From Pseudohoeflea suaedae (lineage in GTDB: Bacteria > Pseudomonadota > Alphaproteobacteria > Rhizobiales > Rhizobiaceae): a stretch of 64,000 bases of DNA. The notes below the pieces were generated by a model. It searched no databases. It was not told the origin of the DNA and saw only the letters and a program-made list of their open reading frames with translations. Below are positions 1-10,318 of this stretch, one piece after another (the first letter of the stretch is position 1; the number at the start of each line of letters is the position of its first letter). The translations under genes were made by a program, and so were the position numbers. The stretch is from assembly GCF_004354915.1 (NCBI RefSeq), contig NZ_SMSI01000002.1, positions 496,001 through 560,000 of the forward strand, given 5' to 3'.

Positions 1-165
1 GCGACACTCGTCATCGAAGCGCTCTACGAGGCCGGCATCCAGAAGCCGCTGGTAAAGATCGGCCTGGCCGACAGCTTCTTCGAGTGCGGTTCGCAGGAAT
101 ATCTCGAAAGCAAATACGCGGTCGACATTCCGCGGTTCATGACCGCCATCCGCGACGGCGTGTGA
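1..165 (+). CDS. transketolase C-terminal subunit, 3' end only
   Basis: The window opens inside this gene; 54 codons and the TGA stop are visible. The fragment has the C-terminal transketolase pattern, including IGLADSFFECGS followed by YLESKYAVD. In split transketolases this subunit carries the pyrimidine-binding and C-terminal domains and pairs with a thiamine-diphosphate N-terminal subunit that would lie further left. The next gene starts 29 bases downstream on the same strand, so it is probably the upstream part of the same operon. The exact substrate cannot be judged: split transketolases in sugar and polyol catabolic clusters are often not the housekeeping enzyme. Confidence 0.75.
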   Translation, partial: ATLVIEALYEAGIQKPLVKIGLADSFFECGSQEYLESKYAVDIPRFMTAIRDGV

Positions 166-194
166 AGCACGGGCAGGAGAATGGGAGAAAAGCG

Positions 195-719
195 ATGAAC
201 AGGATCGACACGAGCAAGGTGGCCTATGCCAGGCCGCAGCCTTTCGGAATGGTCGCGGACGTCTTCGTTCCCGGCGCCCTCGATCTCGATGGGGACGAGG
301 CGCTCTGGGTGCCGCAGGCGGACGGCGTATGGTTCAAGCCGCTCGTCCTGTGCGTGAGCCAGGGTTACTACGTCAACCTCCTGCGGGTGCGCAATTCCGG
401 CGTGCTCTCGCGCCATCGCCACGCCGGACCGGTGCATGCCTTCACGCTCCGTGGCCGGTGGCGCTATCTCGAACACGACTGGGAGGCCGTGCCGCAGAGC
501 TACGCCTTCGAACCGGCCGGCGAAACCCATACGCTGGTGGTGCCCGATGACGTCGAAGAGATGGTCACCCTGTTCCATGTGACGGGCGGCTACGTCTATG
601 TCGACCCGCAGGGCGTGGCGCTCGGCTACGAGGATGTCTTCACCAAGCTCGAGGCCACGCGCCGTCATTACGCGGCGATCGGTCTGGGCGAGGAACGCGC
701 GATGGAACTGGTGCGCTGA
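195..719 (+). CDS. cupin protein, 2,4'-dihydroxyacetophenone dioxygenase-like family
   Basis: This is a 174-residue single-domain cupin. The first cupin motif carries His74, His76 and His81 (RHRHAGPVHAF) and the second carries His112 (GETHTLV), a plausible metal site. The overall pattern matches the ChrR-like cupin family that includes 2,4'-dihydroxyacetophenone dioxygenase, which cleaves a hydroxyketone C-C bond. The ATG was chosen because a GGGAGA ribosome site lies 6 bases upstream; a longer GTG reading would overlap the transketolase gene. Its stop overlaps the gldA start (TGATG). Its real substrate is unknown; an isomerase or other sugar-processing cupin is also possible. Confidence 0.75.
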   Translation: MNRIDTSKVAYARPQPFGMVADVFVPGALDLDGDEALWVPQADGVWFKPLVLCVSQGYYVNLLRVRNSGVLSRHRHAGPVHAFTLRGRWRYLEHDWEAVPQSYAFEPAGETHTLVVPDDVEEMVTLFHVTGGYVYVDPQGVALGYEDVFTKLEATRRHYAAIGLGEERAMELVR

Positions 720-1822
720 TGGCGGGTTCGGCACTGCGCATTTTCGGCAGTCCCAGGCGCTACCTTCAGGGACCCGGCGCGCTCGACGAGCTCGGCGTGA
801 ACGCCCGCCGCTACGGGCCTGATCCCGTTCTCGTCGGCGACGCCCATGTGATGACCATGCTCGGGGACAGGCTTCGCAGCCTCTGCGAGGCCGAGGGGCT
901 TGCGCCGGTCTGCCTGACACTCGACGGCGAGATCACCCGCCAGGCGATCGCCGGGCTCGAAAAACAGCTCGTCGGCCGCGATGTCAGTCTCGTCATCGGT
1001 GTCGGCGGCGGCAAGTCGCTCGATGCCGCCAAGGCGCTTGCGGTCCTGATCGGGAAGCCGGTCTTCACCGTGCCCACCATCGCCTCCAACGATTCTCCCA
1101 CCAGTGCGGCAATCGCCATGTATGACGACAACCACGTCATGATTGCCGTCGACCGGATGGAGGCCAATCCGGATCTGGTTCTGGTCGATACGGCGCTGAT
1201 CGCCCAGGCCCCGGTCACTTTCCTTCTGGCCGGCATCGGCGATGCGATCTCGAAGAAATTCGAGGCCGACGGCTGCCTCGCCGGGACCGGCGTGACCCCC
1301 TTCGGCACGCGGCCCTTGCTGACGGCGATCGCCATTGCCGATTGCTGCTACCGGACCATCCGTCAGCACGGTGCGGCGGCGGTGACGGCATGCAGGCGCA
1401 AGGAGGTCACGCCCGAACTTGAGGCGGTCATCGAGGCGGCGGTGCTGATGAGCGGCCTCGGTTTCGAGAATGGCGGCCTGTCGCTGGCTCACTCGCTCAC
1501 CCGCGGCATCGTCAAGACGCGCGATGCGATGAACGCCATTCACGGCTACCAGATCGCCTGGGCGCTTCTGGTGCAATGGGCTGCGGAAGAGCGGGCCGAC
1601 GAAGATCTTCTCGACCTGATGGCGTTTTACCGCGAGATTGGCCTGCCGGCATCGCTGCCCGAGCTCGGGATGAGGAACCCGACCGGGAGGGAGATCGACC
1701 AGATGGCCGAATGGACCATGGTCGCGCCCCATCTCGCCAATCTCGACAGGCCAGTCGATCCGGTCATGCTCGCCGCAGCCATTCGGCGGGTGGAAACCCT
1801 GGCCGGAGAGGAGGCACAGTGA
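719..1822 (+). CDS. gldA: glycerol dehydrogenase-like iron/zinc-dependent polyol dehydrogenase
   Basis: A 367-residue member of the iron-containing alcohol dehydrogenase family, GldA branch, which oxidises vicinal diols with NAD. The nucleotide-binding motif GVGGGKSLDAAKA is near residue 100. The three expected metal ligands are present as Asp175 (GIGDAISKK), His258 (SLAHSLT) and His275 (AIHGYQ). Length is normal for the family. It is translationally coupled to the cupin upstream, and its stop overlaps the following SDR start by one base. Membership in this operon suggests a diol or hydroxyketone substrate other than plain glycerol, but that is inference. Confidence 0.88.
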   Translation: MAGSALRIFGSPRRYLQGPGALDELGVNARRYGPDPVLVGDAHVMTMLGDRLRSLCEAEGLAPVCLTLDGEITRQAIAGLEKQLVGRDVSLVIGVGGGKSLDAAKALAVLIGKPVFTVPTIASNDSPTSAAIAMYDDNHVMIAVDRMEANPDLVLVDTALIAQAPVTFLLAGIGDAISKKFEADGCLAGTGVTPFGTRPLLTAIAIADCCYRTIRQHGAAAVTACRRKEVTPELEAVIEAAVLMSGLGFENGGLSLAHSLTRGIVKTRDAMNAIHGYQIAWALLVQWAAEERADEDLLDLMAFYREIGLPASLPELGMRNPTGREIDQMAEWTMVAPHLANLDRPVDPVMLAAAIRRVETLAGEEAQ

Positions 1823-2583
1823 TGGCTCACAATGATCCGTTGTTCGATATTTCGGGAAAACATGCCCTGATCACGGGGGCTTCGAGCGGGCTGGGGCGGC
1901 ATTTCGCCCATCTGCTCGCATCGCGCGGTGCCACGGTGGTTCTCGCCGCCCGCCGCGCCGAAGCTCTCGAGGAGGCATGTCGCGCGATCCGGGCTGACGG
2001 CGGTACCGCCCGGCCGCTGGTCCTCGATGTCGCCGACGGCGCGGCGGTCCGCAAGGCGCTTGCCGACGAACCGCTCGACATCGTCGTCAACAATGCAGGG
2101 ATATCGCGTACCGGTGCGCTGATCGATCTGCCGCCGGAAGACTGGCAGAGCGTCATCGACGTCGATCTGTCGGCTGCCTTCCACGTCGCCCAGACGGCGG
2201 CGCGCGGCATGCGCGATCGCGGGCAGGGCGGATCGATCGTCAATGTCGCCTCCATCCTCGGCAAGCGCGTCGCCGGGGGTGTCGGCGCCTATACCGCGGC
2301 CAAGGCGGGGCTCGTGCAACTGACGCGCGCCATGGCGCTCGAATGGGCGCGCTTCGGCATAAGGGTCAATGCGCTCTGCCCGGGCTATTTCAGCACCGAG
2401 ATCAATCAGGGCTTTTTCGAAAGCGAACACGGACAGGCGATGGTCAGGCGCGTTCCCATGCGCCGGATCGGCGAACTTGCCGAACTCGACGGTCCGCTCC
2501 TGCTGCTCGCATCGGACGCGGGCCGGTTCATGACCGGCACGGAAATCGTCGCGGATGGCGGCCATCTCGTTTCAGGACTCTAA
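1822..2583 (+). CDS. short-chain dehydrogenase/reductase
   Basis: A 253-residue classical SDR. The NAD(P)-binding motif TGASSGLG is near residue 19, NNAG follows, then the catalytic Ser in SIVNVAS and the YTAAK pair (YxxxK). The C-terminus has the common VADGGHLVSGL ending. The chosen ATG overlaps the gldA stop by one base (GTGATGG); the reading frame stays open upstream within gldA but has no better start. It is followed 12 bases later by the acyl-CoA dehydrogenase. An acidic residue after the second strand does not stand out, so NAD versus NADP cannot be called. It may act as a 3-hydroxyacyl-CoA or related dehydrogenase in this pathway. Confidence 0.9.
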   Translation: MAHNDPLFDISGKHALITGASSGLGRHFAHLLASRGATVVLAARRAEALEEACRAIRADGGTARPLVLDVADGAAVRKALADEPLDIVVNNAGISRTGALIDLPPEDWQSVIDVDLSAAFHVAQTAARGMRDRGQGGSIVNVASILGKRVAGGVGAYTAAKAGLVQLTRAMALEWARFGIRVNALCPGYFSTEINQGFFESEHGQAMVRRVPMRRIGELAELDGPLLLLASDAGRFMTGTEIVADGGHLVSGL

Positions 2584-2595
2584 GGACAAGGCTCC

Positions 2596-3805
<1,210 letters not shown>

Positions 3806-3819
<14 letters not shown>

Positions 3820-5416
3820 TCCGCATCTGGAGCGGCGCGAGGCGAATTTCCAGCCGCTCAATCCCGTTCGCTTCCTGGCGCGCGAGAACGAGGCCCATCC
3901 CGAGCGCACCGCCGTCATCTGGCGCGATCGAAGCTGGACCTACGGCCAGTTCAACACGCTGGCCGTGCGGCTTGCCGAGCTCATGCGCGGCGAGGGGATC
4001 GTCCGCGGTGACGTTGTCTCCATCCTCTCGCGCAACCGGCCGGAAATGCTTGCGGCGCATTTTTCGGTACCGGCGCTTGGCGCGGTTCTCAACACCATCA
4101 ATACCAGGCTCGACGCAGAGGCGATCGCCTATATCCTGCGCCACGCCGACACGAAGCTGCTGCTCGTTGACGAAGCCGTCGGCGCCGCGGCTATCGAGGC
4201 GGCTGCCGAGGCCGGCGTCGCGGTCATCCGGCTGGGCGATGGCGCGGGGCAGGGCGAAACTGGCGAGTTGCTATCAGGCGAGGTCGATCCGGACGCCCGT
4301 CTCGACGAGCGCGCCATCGCCGACGAATGGCAGCCCGTCTGCCTGAACTACACGTCCGGCACCACCGGCAACCCGAAAGGCGTCGTCTATCACGCCCGCG
4401 GCGCCTTCCTGAACGCCATGGGCAATGCGCTCTCGCTCGGCTTCGGCGCCGGGACCCGCTATCTCTGGACGTTGCCGATGTTCCACTGCAATGGCTGGGC
4501 CCACACCTGGGCCGTCACCGCCGCGGGCGGCACGCATGTGTGCCTCGATGCGGTGGAGCCGGCGACCATTCTCGACCTCGTCGCCGATGCCGGCATCACC
4601 CACATGTCCTGCGCGCCGGTGGTGCTTTACATGCTCCTCAACCACCCGAAGGCCGCAGCGCTGAAGGGGACGGAGCGGCGCGTCTCCGTGGCCACCGGAG
4701 GGGCGGCGCCGACCGCCTCGCTGATCAGCCAGCTCGATGCCATCGGCTTCGATCTCGTCCATCTCTACGGTCTGACCGAAAGCTACGGTCCGGCCTCCAT
4801 CGGGGAACTCGCCGATGACATGAGCGACGACGATGCCGTCATCAAGGCCGAATGGCTGGCGCGGCAGGGCGTGCGGCACAAGACCTCCGGCGATATCCGC
4901 ATCGTCGACACCGAGACCGGTATCGACCAGCCCTGCGACGGCGTCTCGGCCGGTGAAATCCTTTTGCGCGGCAACACGCTGATGGCGGGCTACCACAAGG
5001 ATCCGGAAGCCACCGAGGCGGCCTTCGCCGGCGGCTGGTTCCACACCGGCGACATCGCGGTGCGCGAGCCCGGTGGCGCCATGCGGATCACCGACCGCGC
5101 CAAGGACGTCATCATTTCAGGCGGCGAGAACATTTCCTCGCTCGAGGTCGAATCGGTTCTCCATCGTCATCCCGCCGTCATGCTCGCCGCCGTCGTCGCC
5201 ATGCCGGACGAGAAGTGGGGCGAGACCCCTTGCGCCTTTGTCGAGCTCAAGCCGGGGGGCGGCGTCGATGCCGGGGAACTGGCGAGCTTCTGTCGCGCTC
5301 ACCTCGCGGGCTTCAAGGTGCCGCGGCACTTCATTTTCAACGAACTGCCCAAGACGGCGACCGGCAAGATCCAGAAATTCCTCCTGCGCGAGCAGGCGAG
5401 GGGATACGGTCAATGA
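3806..5416 (+). CDS. acyl-CoA synthetase (AMP-forming)
   Basis: A 536-residue ANL-superfamily ligase that activates a carboxylic acid to its CoA thioester through an acyl-AMP. The P-loop YTSGTTGNPKG begins at Tyr182, the adenylation motif YGLTESYG follows, then GWFHTGDIA and the hinge, and the catalytic lysine is Lys521 in TATGKIQK. The family type resembles medium-chain or branched acyl-CoA ligases. The ATG lies inside the acyl-CoA dehydrogenase gene (14-base overlap), and the stop overlaps the next start as ATGA, so translation is coupled on both sides. It is the likely entry enzyme for the acid degraded by this operon. Confidence 0.92.
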
Positions 5417-6414
5417 GTGCCGCGATCGACACGGCGGCTTTCGCCGGCTGGCTGCGCGCGAACGATCTCGGCGATCTCGAGACGATCGAAGCCATTGCCG
5501 GCGGGCAATCCAATCCGACATTCTTCCTCCGCGCCGGCGGCAAAGCCTATGTGCTGCGCAAGAAGCCGGGCGGCCCGATCCTCAAGGGCGCGCACGCCGT
5601 CGATCGCGAATATCGCGTGCTCACGGCGCTGTCGCAAACGAAGGTGCCCGTGCCGGAGCCTGTTGCTTTCTGCGACGATACCGCCGTCCTTGGCACCGAA
5701 TTCTATCTGATGGAGCGGCTCGAGGGCCGCGTCTTCCACGATGCCTCGCTGCCGGGCCTGGATCCGGACGAACGGCGCGCGATCTATCTTTCCATGGCCG
5801 AGACGCTGGCGCGGCTCCATGCGGTGCGTCCGGACGAGGTCGGCCTCGGCGATTACGGCCGCCCCACCGGCTATTTCGGCAGGCAGTACCGCCGCTGGCT
5901 CTCGCAGTGGCAGGCCGCCGAGGGCATGGACATTCCCGAACTCGACCGGCTGGCCGCTTGGCTGGGCGATCACCTTCCCGAAGATGACGGCCAGGTGGCC
6001 ATCGTCCATGGCGACTACCGCATCGGCAATCTGATCTACCATCCGACGGAGCCGGAAGTGGTCGGCATTCTCGACTGGGAACTCTCCACGCTCGGCCATC
6101 CGCTCGCCGATCTCGGTTTCTGCTGCATGGCCTGGCGCACCACGCCGGAAGAGTATGGCGGCATCCGGGGATTGGGCGCGGAGGCCGAAGGCATCCCCTC
6201 GCGAAAGGATTTCGTCGCCCACTACATGGGCCACGCTATTTCCGCGGCCCCGCTCGCACCGGTGCACGAGGCCTTCGCCCTGTTCCGCTTCGCCGTCATC
6301 TTCGTGGGCATCGCCGAGCGCGCCCGACAGGGCAATGCGGCGGGCGCGGAGGCAGAAAGGCTCGCGCCTCTCGCCGGGCGGTTTGCCGCCCGAGGGCTCG
6401 AACTCATCGCCTAG
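5413..6414 (+). CDS. APH-fold phosphotransferase (ACAD10/11 kinase-domain or LvaA-like)
   Basis: A 333-residue kinase-like protein of the aminoglycoside phosphotransferase fold. The catalytic loop HGDYRIGN starts at His199 with Asp201 as likely catalytic base, and the metal-binding DWE is at Asp221 within a DWELSTLGHP block. That block is typical of the kinase domain of ACAD10/11 and of stand-alone homologues encoded beside acyl-CoA dehydrogenases, rather than of drug-resistance kinases. In the Pseudomonas levulinate pathway the homologous LvaA phosphorylates 4-hydroxyvaleryl-CoA. Here it overlaps the acyl-CoA ligase by 4 bases (ATGA), supporting a role on a hydroxyacyl-CoA. Aminoglycoside resistance is unlikely. 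Confidence 0.88.
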   Translation: MSAAIDTAAFAGWLRANDLGDLETIEAIAGGQSNPTFFLRAGGKAYVLRKKPGGPILKGAHAVDREYRVLTALSQTKVPVPEPVAFCDDTAVLGTEFYLMERLEGRVFHDASLPGLDPDERRAIYLSMAETLARLHAVRPDEVGLGDYGRPTGYFGRQYRRWLSQWQAAEGMDIPELDRLAAWLGDHLPEDDGQVAIVHGDYRIGNLIYHPTEPEVVGILDWELSTLGHPLADLGFCCMAWRTTPEEYGGIRGLGAEAEGIPSRKDFVAHYMGHAISAAPLAPVHEAFALFRFAVIFVGIAERARQGNAAGAEAERLAPLAGRFAARGLELIA

Positions 6415-6448
6415 CAACCCATCAGCAATCACAAGCCAGGAAACACCC

Positions 6449-7156
6449 ATGTCGGAAACAAGGAAAATCGCAGTCGTTACCGGTGGCGGCACCGGGCTCG
6501 GACAGGCCTGCGTCAAGCAGCTTCTGGGCGATGGCTTCAAGGTCTGGTCGCTCGGGCTCGACGTCGAGGAGAAAATCGACGATCCGAACCTGGTCGAACG
6601 GCATTTCGACATCACCGACAGCGCCGCCATTTCCGGCCTTGCGGCAGAGTTCGAAGGCGTGGATGCGCTCGTCAATGCGGCCGGCACCATTCTTCACGAC
6701 CGGCGCGAGTTCACCAATGACGGTTTCGACAAGGTGATGGAGGTCAATTTCCGCGGAACCCAGCAGCTCTGCCTCGCACTCGAAAGCCAGCTCAAGAACC
6801 GTCGCGGTTCCATCGTCAATTTCGCTTCCATGTGGTCGATCTTCGGCTCGACCGGAAACCCGGCCTATTCGGCCAGCAAGGGCGCCATCGATTCCTTCAC
6901 CCGCGCGCTCGCGGCATCCTGGGGTCCGGCAGGGGTGAGAACCAATGCGGTCGCGCCCGGATGGGTGAAGACCCGCATGGCGATAAACGCGATGAGCAAT
7001 CCCGAACGGGCCGAGCCGATCATGAGACGCATCCCGATGGCGCGCTGGGGTGAGCCGAGGGAGGTGGGGCAGGTCGTCGGCTTCCTCGTTTCCCCGGCCG
7101 CGAGCTACATCAACGGCGTCACGCTGCCCATCGATGGCGGCTATGCGATCGCCTGA
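6449..7156 (+). CDS. short-chain dehydrogenase/reductase
   Basis: A 235-residue SDR. The cofactor motif TGGGTGLG is near residue 11; the usual NNAG is NAAG; the catalytic Ser lies in SIVNFAS and the YSASK pair follows. It ends with the common LPIDGGYAIA. It starts 34 bases after the kinase gene, with a CCAGGAAA ribosome site in front, and appears to be the last gene of the operon. Its counterpart in the lva pathway would be LvaD, an SDR acting on a 3-hydroxyacyl-CoA, but sequence alone does not separate this from a sugar or polyol dehydrogenase. No clear terminator follows before the convergent tRNA-Thr. Confidence 0.88.
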   Translation: MSETRKIAVVTGGGTGLGQACVKQLLGDGFKVWSLGLDVEEKIDDPNLVERHFDITDSAAISGLAAEFEGVDALVNAAGTILHDRREFTNDGFDKVMEVNFRGTQQLCLALESQLKNRRGSIVNFASMWSIFGSTGNPAYSASKGAIDSFTRALAASWGPAGVRTNAVAPGWVKTRMAINAMSNPERAEPIMRRIPMARWGEPREVGQVVGFLVSPAASYINGVTLPIDGGYAIA

Positions 7157-7263
7157 GGTTCGCCACGGACAGGCGGAGGGCGTCCGGATCAGTGATCGGG
7201 CTCTGCCGGTTCGTCACGCGTGGCAACCGGATGGGACAGGACGGGGAAGCTTGGAAAGAGAAA

Positions 7264-7339
7264 TGGTGCCCCCGGAGAGACTCGAACTCCCGACCACCTG
7301 ATTACAAATCAGATGCTCTACCAACTGAGCTACAAGGGC
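7264..7339 (-). tRNA. tRNA-Thr (TGT anticodon)
   Basis: The minus strand folds as a 76-base cloverleaf including an encoded CCA. The acceptor GCCCTTG pairs with CGGGGGC using two G-T pairs, the D-arm is TAGCTCAGTTGGTAGAGC, the anticodon arm CTGATTTGTAATCAG exposes TGT, and the T-arm carries GTTCGAGTC. It lies 85 bases downstream of the rRNA methyltransferase on the same strand. Confidence 0.97.
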
Positions 7340-7384
7340 ACGGTTTCCGACTACCAATAACGGGATTCGCAGGCAAGAGGGAAA

Positions 7385-7406
7385 CGCGCATTAGCGTCGA
7401 TGCGCG
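7385..7406 (-). terminator. possible weak terminator after the rRNA methyltransferase gene
   Basis: On the minus strand the arms CGCGCAT and ATGCGCG form a perfect 7-bp stem with an 8-base loop, followed by TTTCCC. The short T run makes it a weak intrinsic terminator; read-through into tRNA-Thr is possible. Confidence 0.4.
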
Positions 7407-7424
7407 CTTCTTTTATCGTCTTTT

Positions 7425-8279
7425 CTATCGCGTCGCGAGATGGCCGCCGGCCGCATAGAGCGAGATGGCCGCGGCATTCGAGACGTTGAGCGACTTGATG
7501 ACGCCGGGCATGTCGAGACGCGCGAGCGTATCGACCGTCTCGCGGGTCTTCTGGCGCAGCCCCTTGCCCTCGGCGCCGAGCACGAGGGCGATCCTGTCGC
7601 CGGTAAAGCTCTTTTCGAGGACGTCGGGACCTTCCGAATCGAGACCGATGGTCTGGAAACCGGATTTCGCCAGCGTCTGCAGGGCCTCGGCCAGGTTACG
7701 GACCTCGATATGGTCGATGTGTTCGAGCGCACCCGAGGCCGATTTGGCCAGCACGCCCGATTCGCTGGGGCTGTGGCGCGACGTGGTGATCAGCGCGCCG
7801 GCGCCGAAGGCGACAGCCGAGCGCAGGATCGCGCCGACATTGTGCGGATCCGTGACCTGGTCGAGCACCAGGACGAGCTTCGCATCTCCGAGCGAATGGA
7901 GCGGCTTGGGGGTAAGCGGCCTGGATTCGATCAGCACGCCCTGGTGGACGGCATCCGAGCCGAGTACCTTGTCGATCGCCTTCGGTTCGACGATCTCCAC
8001 CTCGAAGGGCAGGGCGGTCTCGTCATCGATCTCGAGGCGCTGCAGGGCGTTGCGGGTGACCATCATGCGGGCGATGCTGCGTGACGGATTGTCGAGCGCC
8101 GCGCGCACGGTGTGCAGGCCGTAGATATGGACCATGCCGTCCGGCGGGCCGTCACCGGGGGGAATCGCAGGGCGCTTGCTCTTGGGGGGAGGGCCGCCGA
8201 ACTTGGCGTCGCGATGGGCCCGGCGCAGCCTTGCGTAATGGCTGTCCTTGTTGCCCGTTTTGTCGTCTTTCTTGTTCAT
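7425..8279 (-). CDS. rlmB: 23S rRNA 2'-O-ribose methyltransferase, TrmH/SpoU family (RlmB-like)
   Basis: A 284-residue SPOUT methyltransferase. After a basic, disordered N-terminus of about 45 residues comes the substrate-binding domain (IYGLHTVRAAL) and then the knot domain with its three motifs: TDPHNVGAILRSA, VLGAEGKGL and LNVSNAAAISLY. This is the pattern of RlmB, which methylates G2251 of 23S rRNA, though other TrmH-family members are similar. The start at MNKKDD was chosen over an upstream in-frame ATG because the extension looks non-coding. It is divergent from the tRNA-Tyr/tuf region and lies upstream of tRNA-Thr. Confidence 0.88.
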   Translation of the reverse strand: MNKKDDKTGNKDSHYARLRRAHRDAKFGGPPPKSKRPAIPPGDGPPDGMVHIYGLHTVRAALDNPSRSIARMMVTRNALQRLEIDDETALPFEVEIVEPKAIDKVLGSDAVHQGVLIESRPLTPKPLHSLGDAKLVLVLDQVTDPHNVGAILRSAVAFGAGALITTSRHSPSESGVLAKSASGALEHIDHIEVRNLAEALQTLAKSGFQTIGLDSEGPDVLEKSFTGDRIALVLGAEGKGLRQKTRETVDTLARLDMPGVIKSLNVSNAAAISLYAAGGHLATR

Positions 8280-8368
8280 GTGCGTGCTTATAGCGGGAGC
8301 GAAAGCGATTGGATACGGGGTTGGCAGGCCGGAAGCAAAAACAATGGGATGAAATCTCAATCCGCCGG

Positions 8369-8397
8369 TTGACAGGCCAAGACGCAATCGTCATAAG
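8369..8397 (+). promoter_or_regulatory. candidate sigma-70 promoter for the tRNA-Tyr/tRNA-Gly unit
   Basis: TTGACA, a 17-base spacer and CATAAG stand about 85 bases upstream of the mature tRNA-Tyr 5' end, in the divergent region opposite the methyltransferase start. Confidence 0.5.
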
Positions 8398-8481
8398 GCG
8401 CATCGTTGTTCCCCGCGGACGGTTCGCCGCCCGCAGGCGTTGGTGTAAATGGTCTCAGACGCATTTGCTCCGTATGCAGTT

Positions 8482-8566
8482 GGAGGGGTGCGTGAGTGGT
8501 TAAAACGGACGGACTGTAAATCCGTTGCCTATGGCTACGTTGGTTCGAATCCAACCCCCTCCACCA
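8482..8566 (+). tRNA. tRNA-Tyr (GTA anticodon)
   Basis: An 85-base class II tRNA with encoded CCA. The acceptor GGAGGGG pairs with CCCCTCC, the anticodon arm GGACTGTAAATCC gives GTA, a long variable arm follows and the T-arm carries GTTCGAATC. It is followed 22 bases later by tRNA-Gly and then tuf. Confidence 0.97.
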
Positions 8567-8588
8567 CTGCTTGTTCGGAACGCCGGAC

Positions 8589-8662
8589 GCGGGTATAGCT
8601 CAATGGTAGAGCAGCAGCCTTCCAAGCTGAATATGCGGGTTCGATTCCCGCTACCCGCTCCA
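8589..8662 (+). tRNA. tRNA-Gly (TCC anticodon)
   Basis: A 74-base cloverleaf with encoded CCA. The acceptor GCGGGTA pairs perfectly with TACCCGC, the anticodon loop CTTCCAA exposes TCC, and the T-arm has GTTCGATTC. The order tRNA-Tyr, tRNA-Gly, tuf is the same as in the enterobacterial tufB operon. Confidence 0.97.
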
Positions 8663-8791
8663 GGGCGTCATTTACCCCCAACTTTCTGTTTCCTATCGCT
8701 TATTCGCAGGCTCGATCGCCGCCTGTCGGGGGCTTGTGGCCGTCCGTGGGGCAGTCGCGCGTCCAGTCTTCCGCGGAAATCGGCAATAGGC

Positions 8792-8820
8792 CTTGTCTTT
8801 TGGTGGTATAGCCGCTAATT
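8792..8820 (+). promoter_or_regulatory. candidate promoter in front of the first tuf gene
   Basis: CTTGTC, a 17-base spacer and CTAATT resemble the alphaproteobacterial CTTGAC/CTATAT consensus and lie 46 bases upstream of the tuf start. The tRNA unit could also be co-transcribed with tuf. Confidence 0.45.
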
Positions 8821-8866
8821 GCCCGGTCCGAAGCAAACCTTTCAAAGCCCGTTAAGGATCTAGGAT

Positions 8867-10042
<1,176 letters not shown>

Positions 10043-10089
10043 TGATCGATAGCGTCGTGGCGAAAGCGCCGACGCACTTGAAACAACTG

Positions 10090-10118
10090 AAAACGCGCCG
10101 CGAGGCGCGTTTTCTTTT
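10090..10118 (+). terminator. intrinsic terminator after the first tuf
   Basis: AAAACGCGCC and GGCGCGTTTT form a perfect 10-bp stem around a GCGA tetraloop, followed by TCTTTT. It starts 47 bases after the tuf stop. Confidence 0.9.
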
Positions 10119-10121
10119 GGC

Positions 10122-10149
10122 GGGGCCGGCGTCGTCGCTTCGATCATTG
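10122..10149 (+). repeat. 28-bp echo of the tuf 3' end
   Basis: This stretch matches tuf positions 10010-10037 at 26 of 28 bases, an offset of 112 bases, and lies just beyond the tuf terminator. It corresponds to the codons for the last residues of EF-Tu (GAGIVASI) but is not part of an intact gene. A second hairpin follows at 10179. It looks like the remnant of a partial tandem duplication or of recombination at the tuf 3' end. Confidence 0.8.
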
Positions 10150-10178
10150 CGAAATCTTTCCGCTCATGCGGCGTGATG

Positions 10179-10210
10179 AAGGCCCTGCCGGCGACGGCGG
10201 GGCCTTTTCC
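10179..10210 (+). terminator. second hairpin terminator downstream of tuf
   Basis: AAGGCCC-TGCCG pairs with CGGCG-GGGCCTT around GCGA, followed by TTCCTTT. It follows the echo of the tuf 3' end and could be a duplicated or back-up terminator. Confidence 0.7.
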
Positions 10211-10318
10211 TTTGGGGCGGGAAGTCCGAGGCATATTAACCGGAGAGTTGTCGGCTTGAGCGGTTTTCAATTTCCGGCAAGCGCCTATAGTCCGCCCTCG
10301 CGAAACAGGGAGAAGACC

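Noticed and set aside
5413-6414. Aminoglycoside resistance kinase
   Set aside because: The fold is shared, but the DWELSTLGHP block and the coupling to acyl-CoA ligase and ACAD genes point to the acyl-CoA-linked kinase group.
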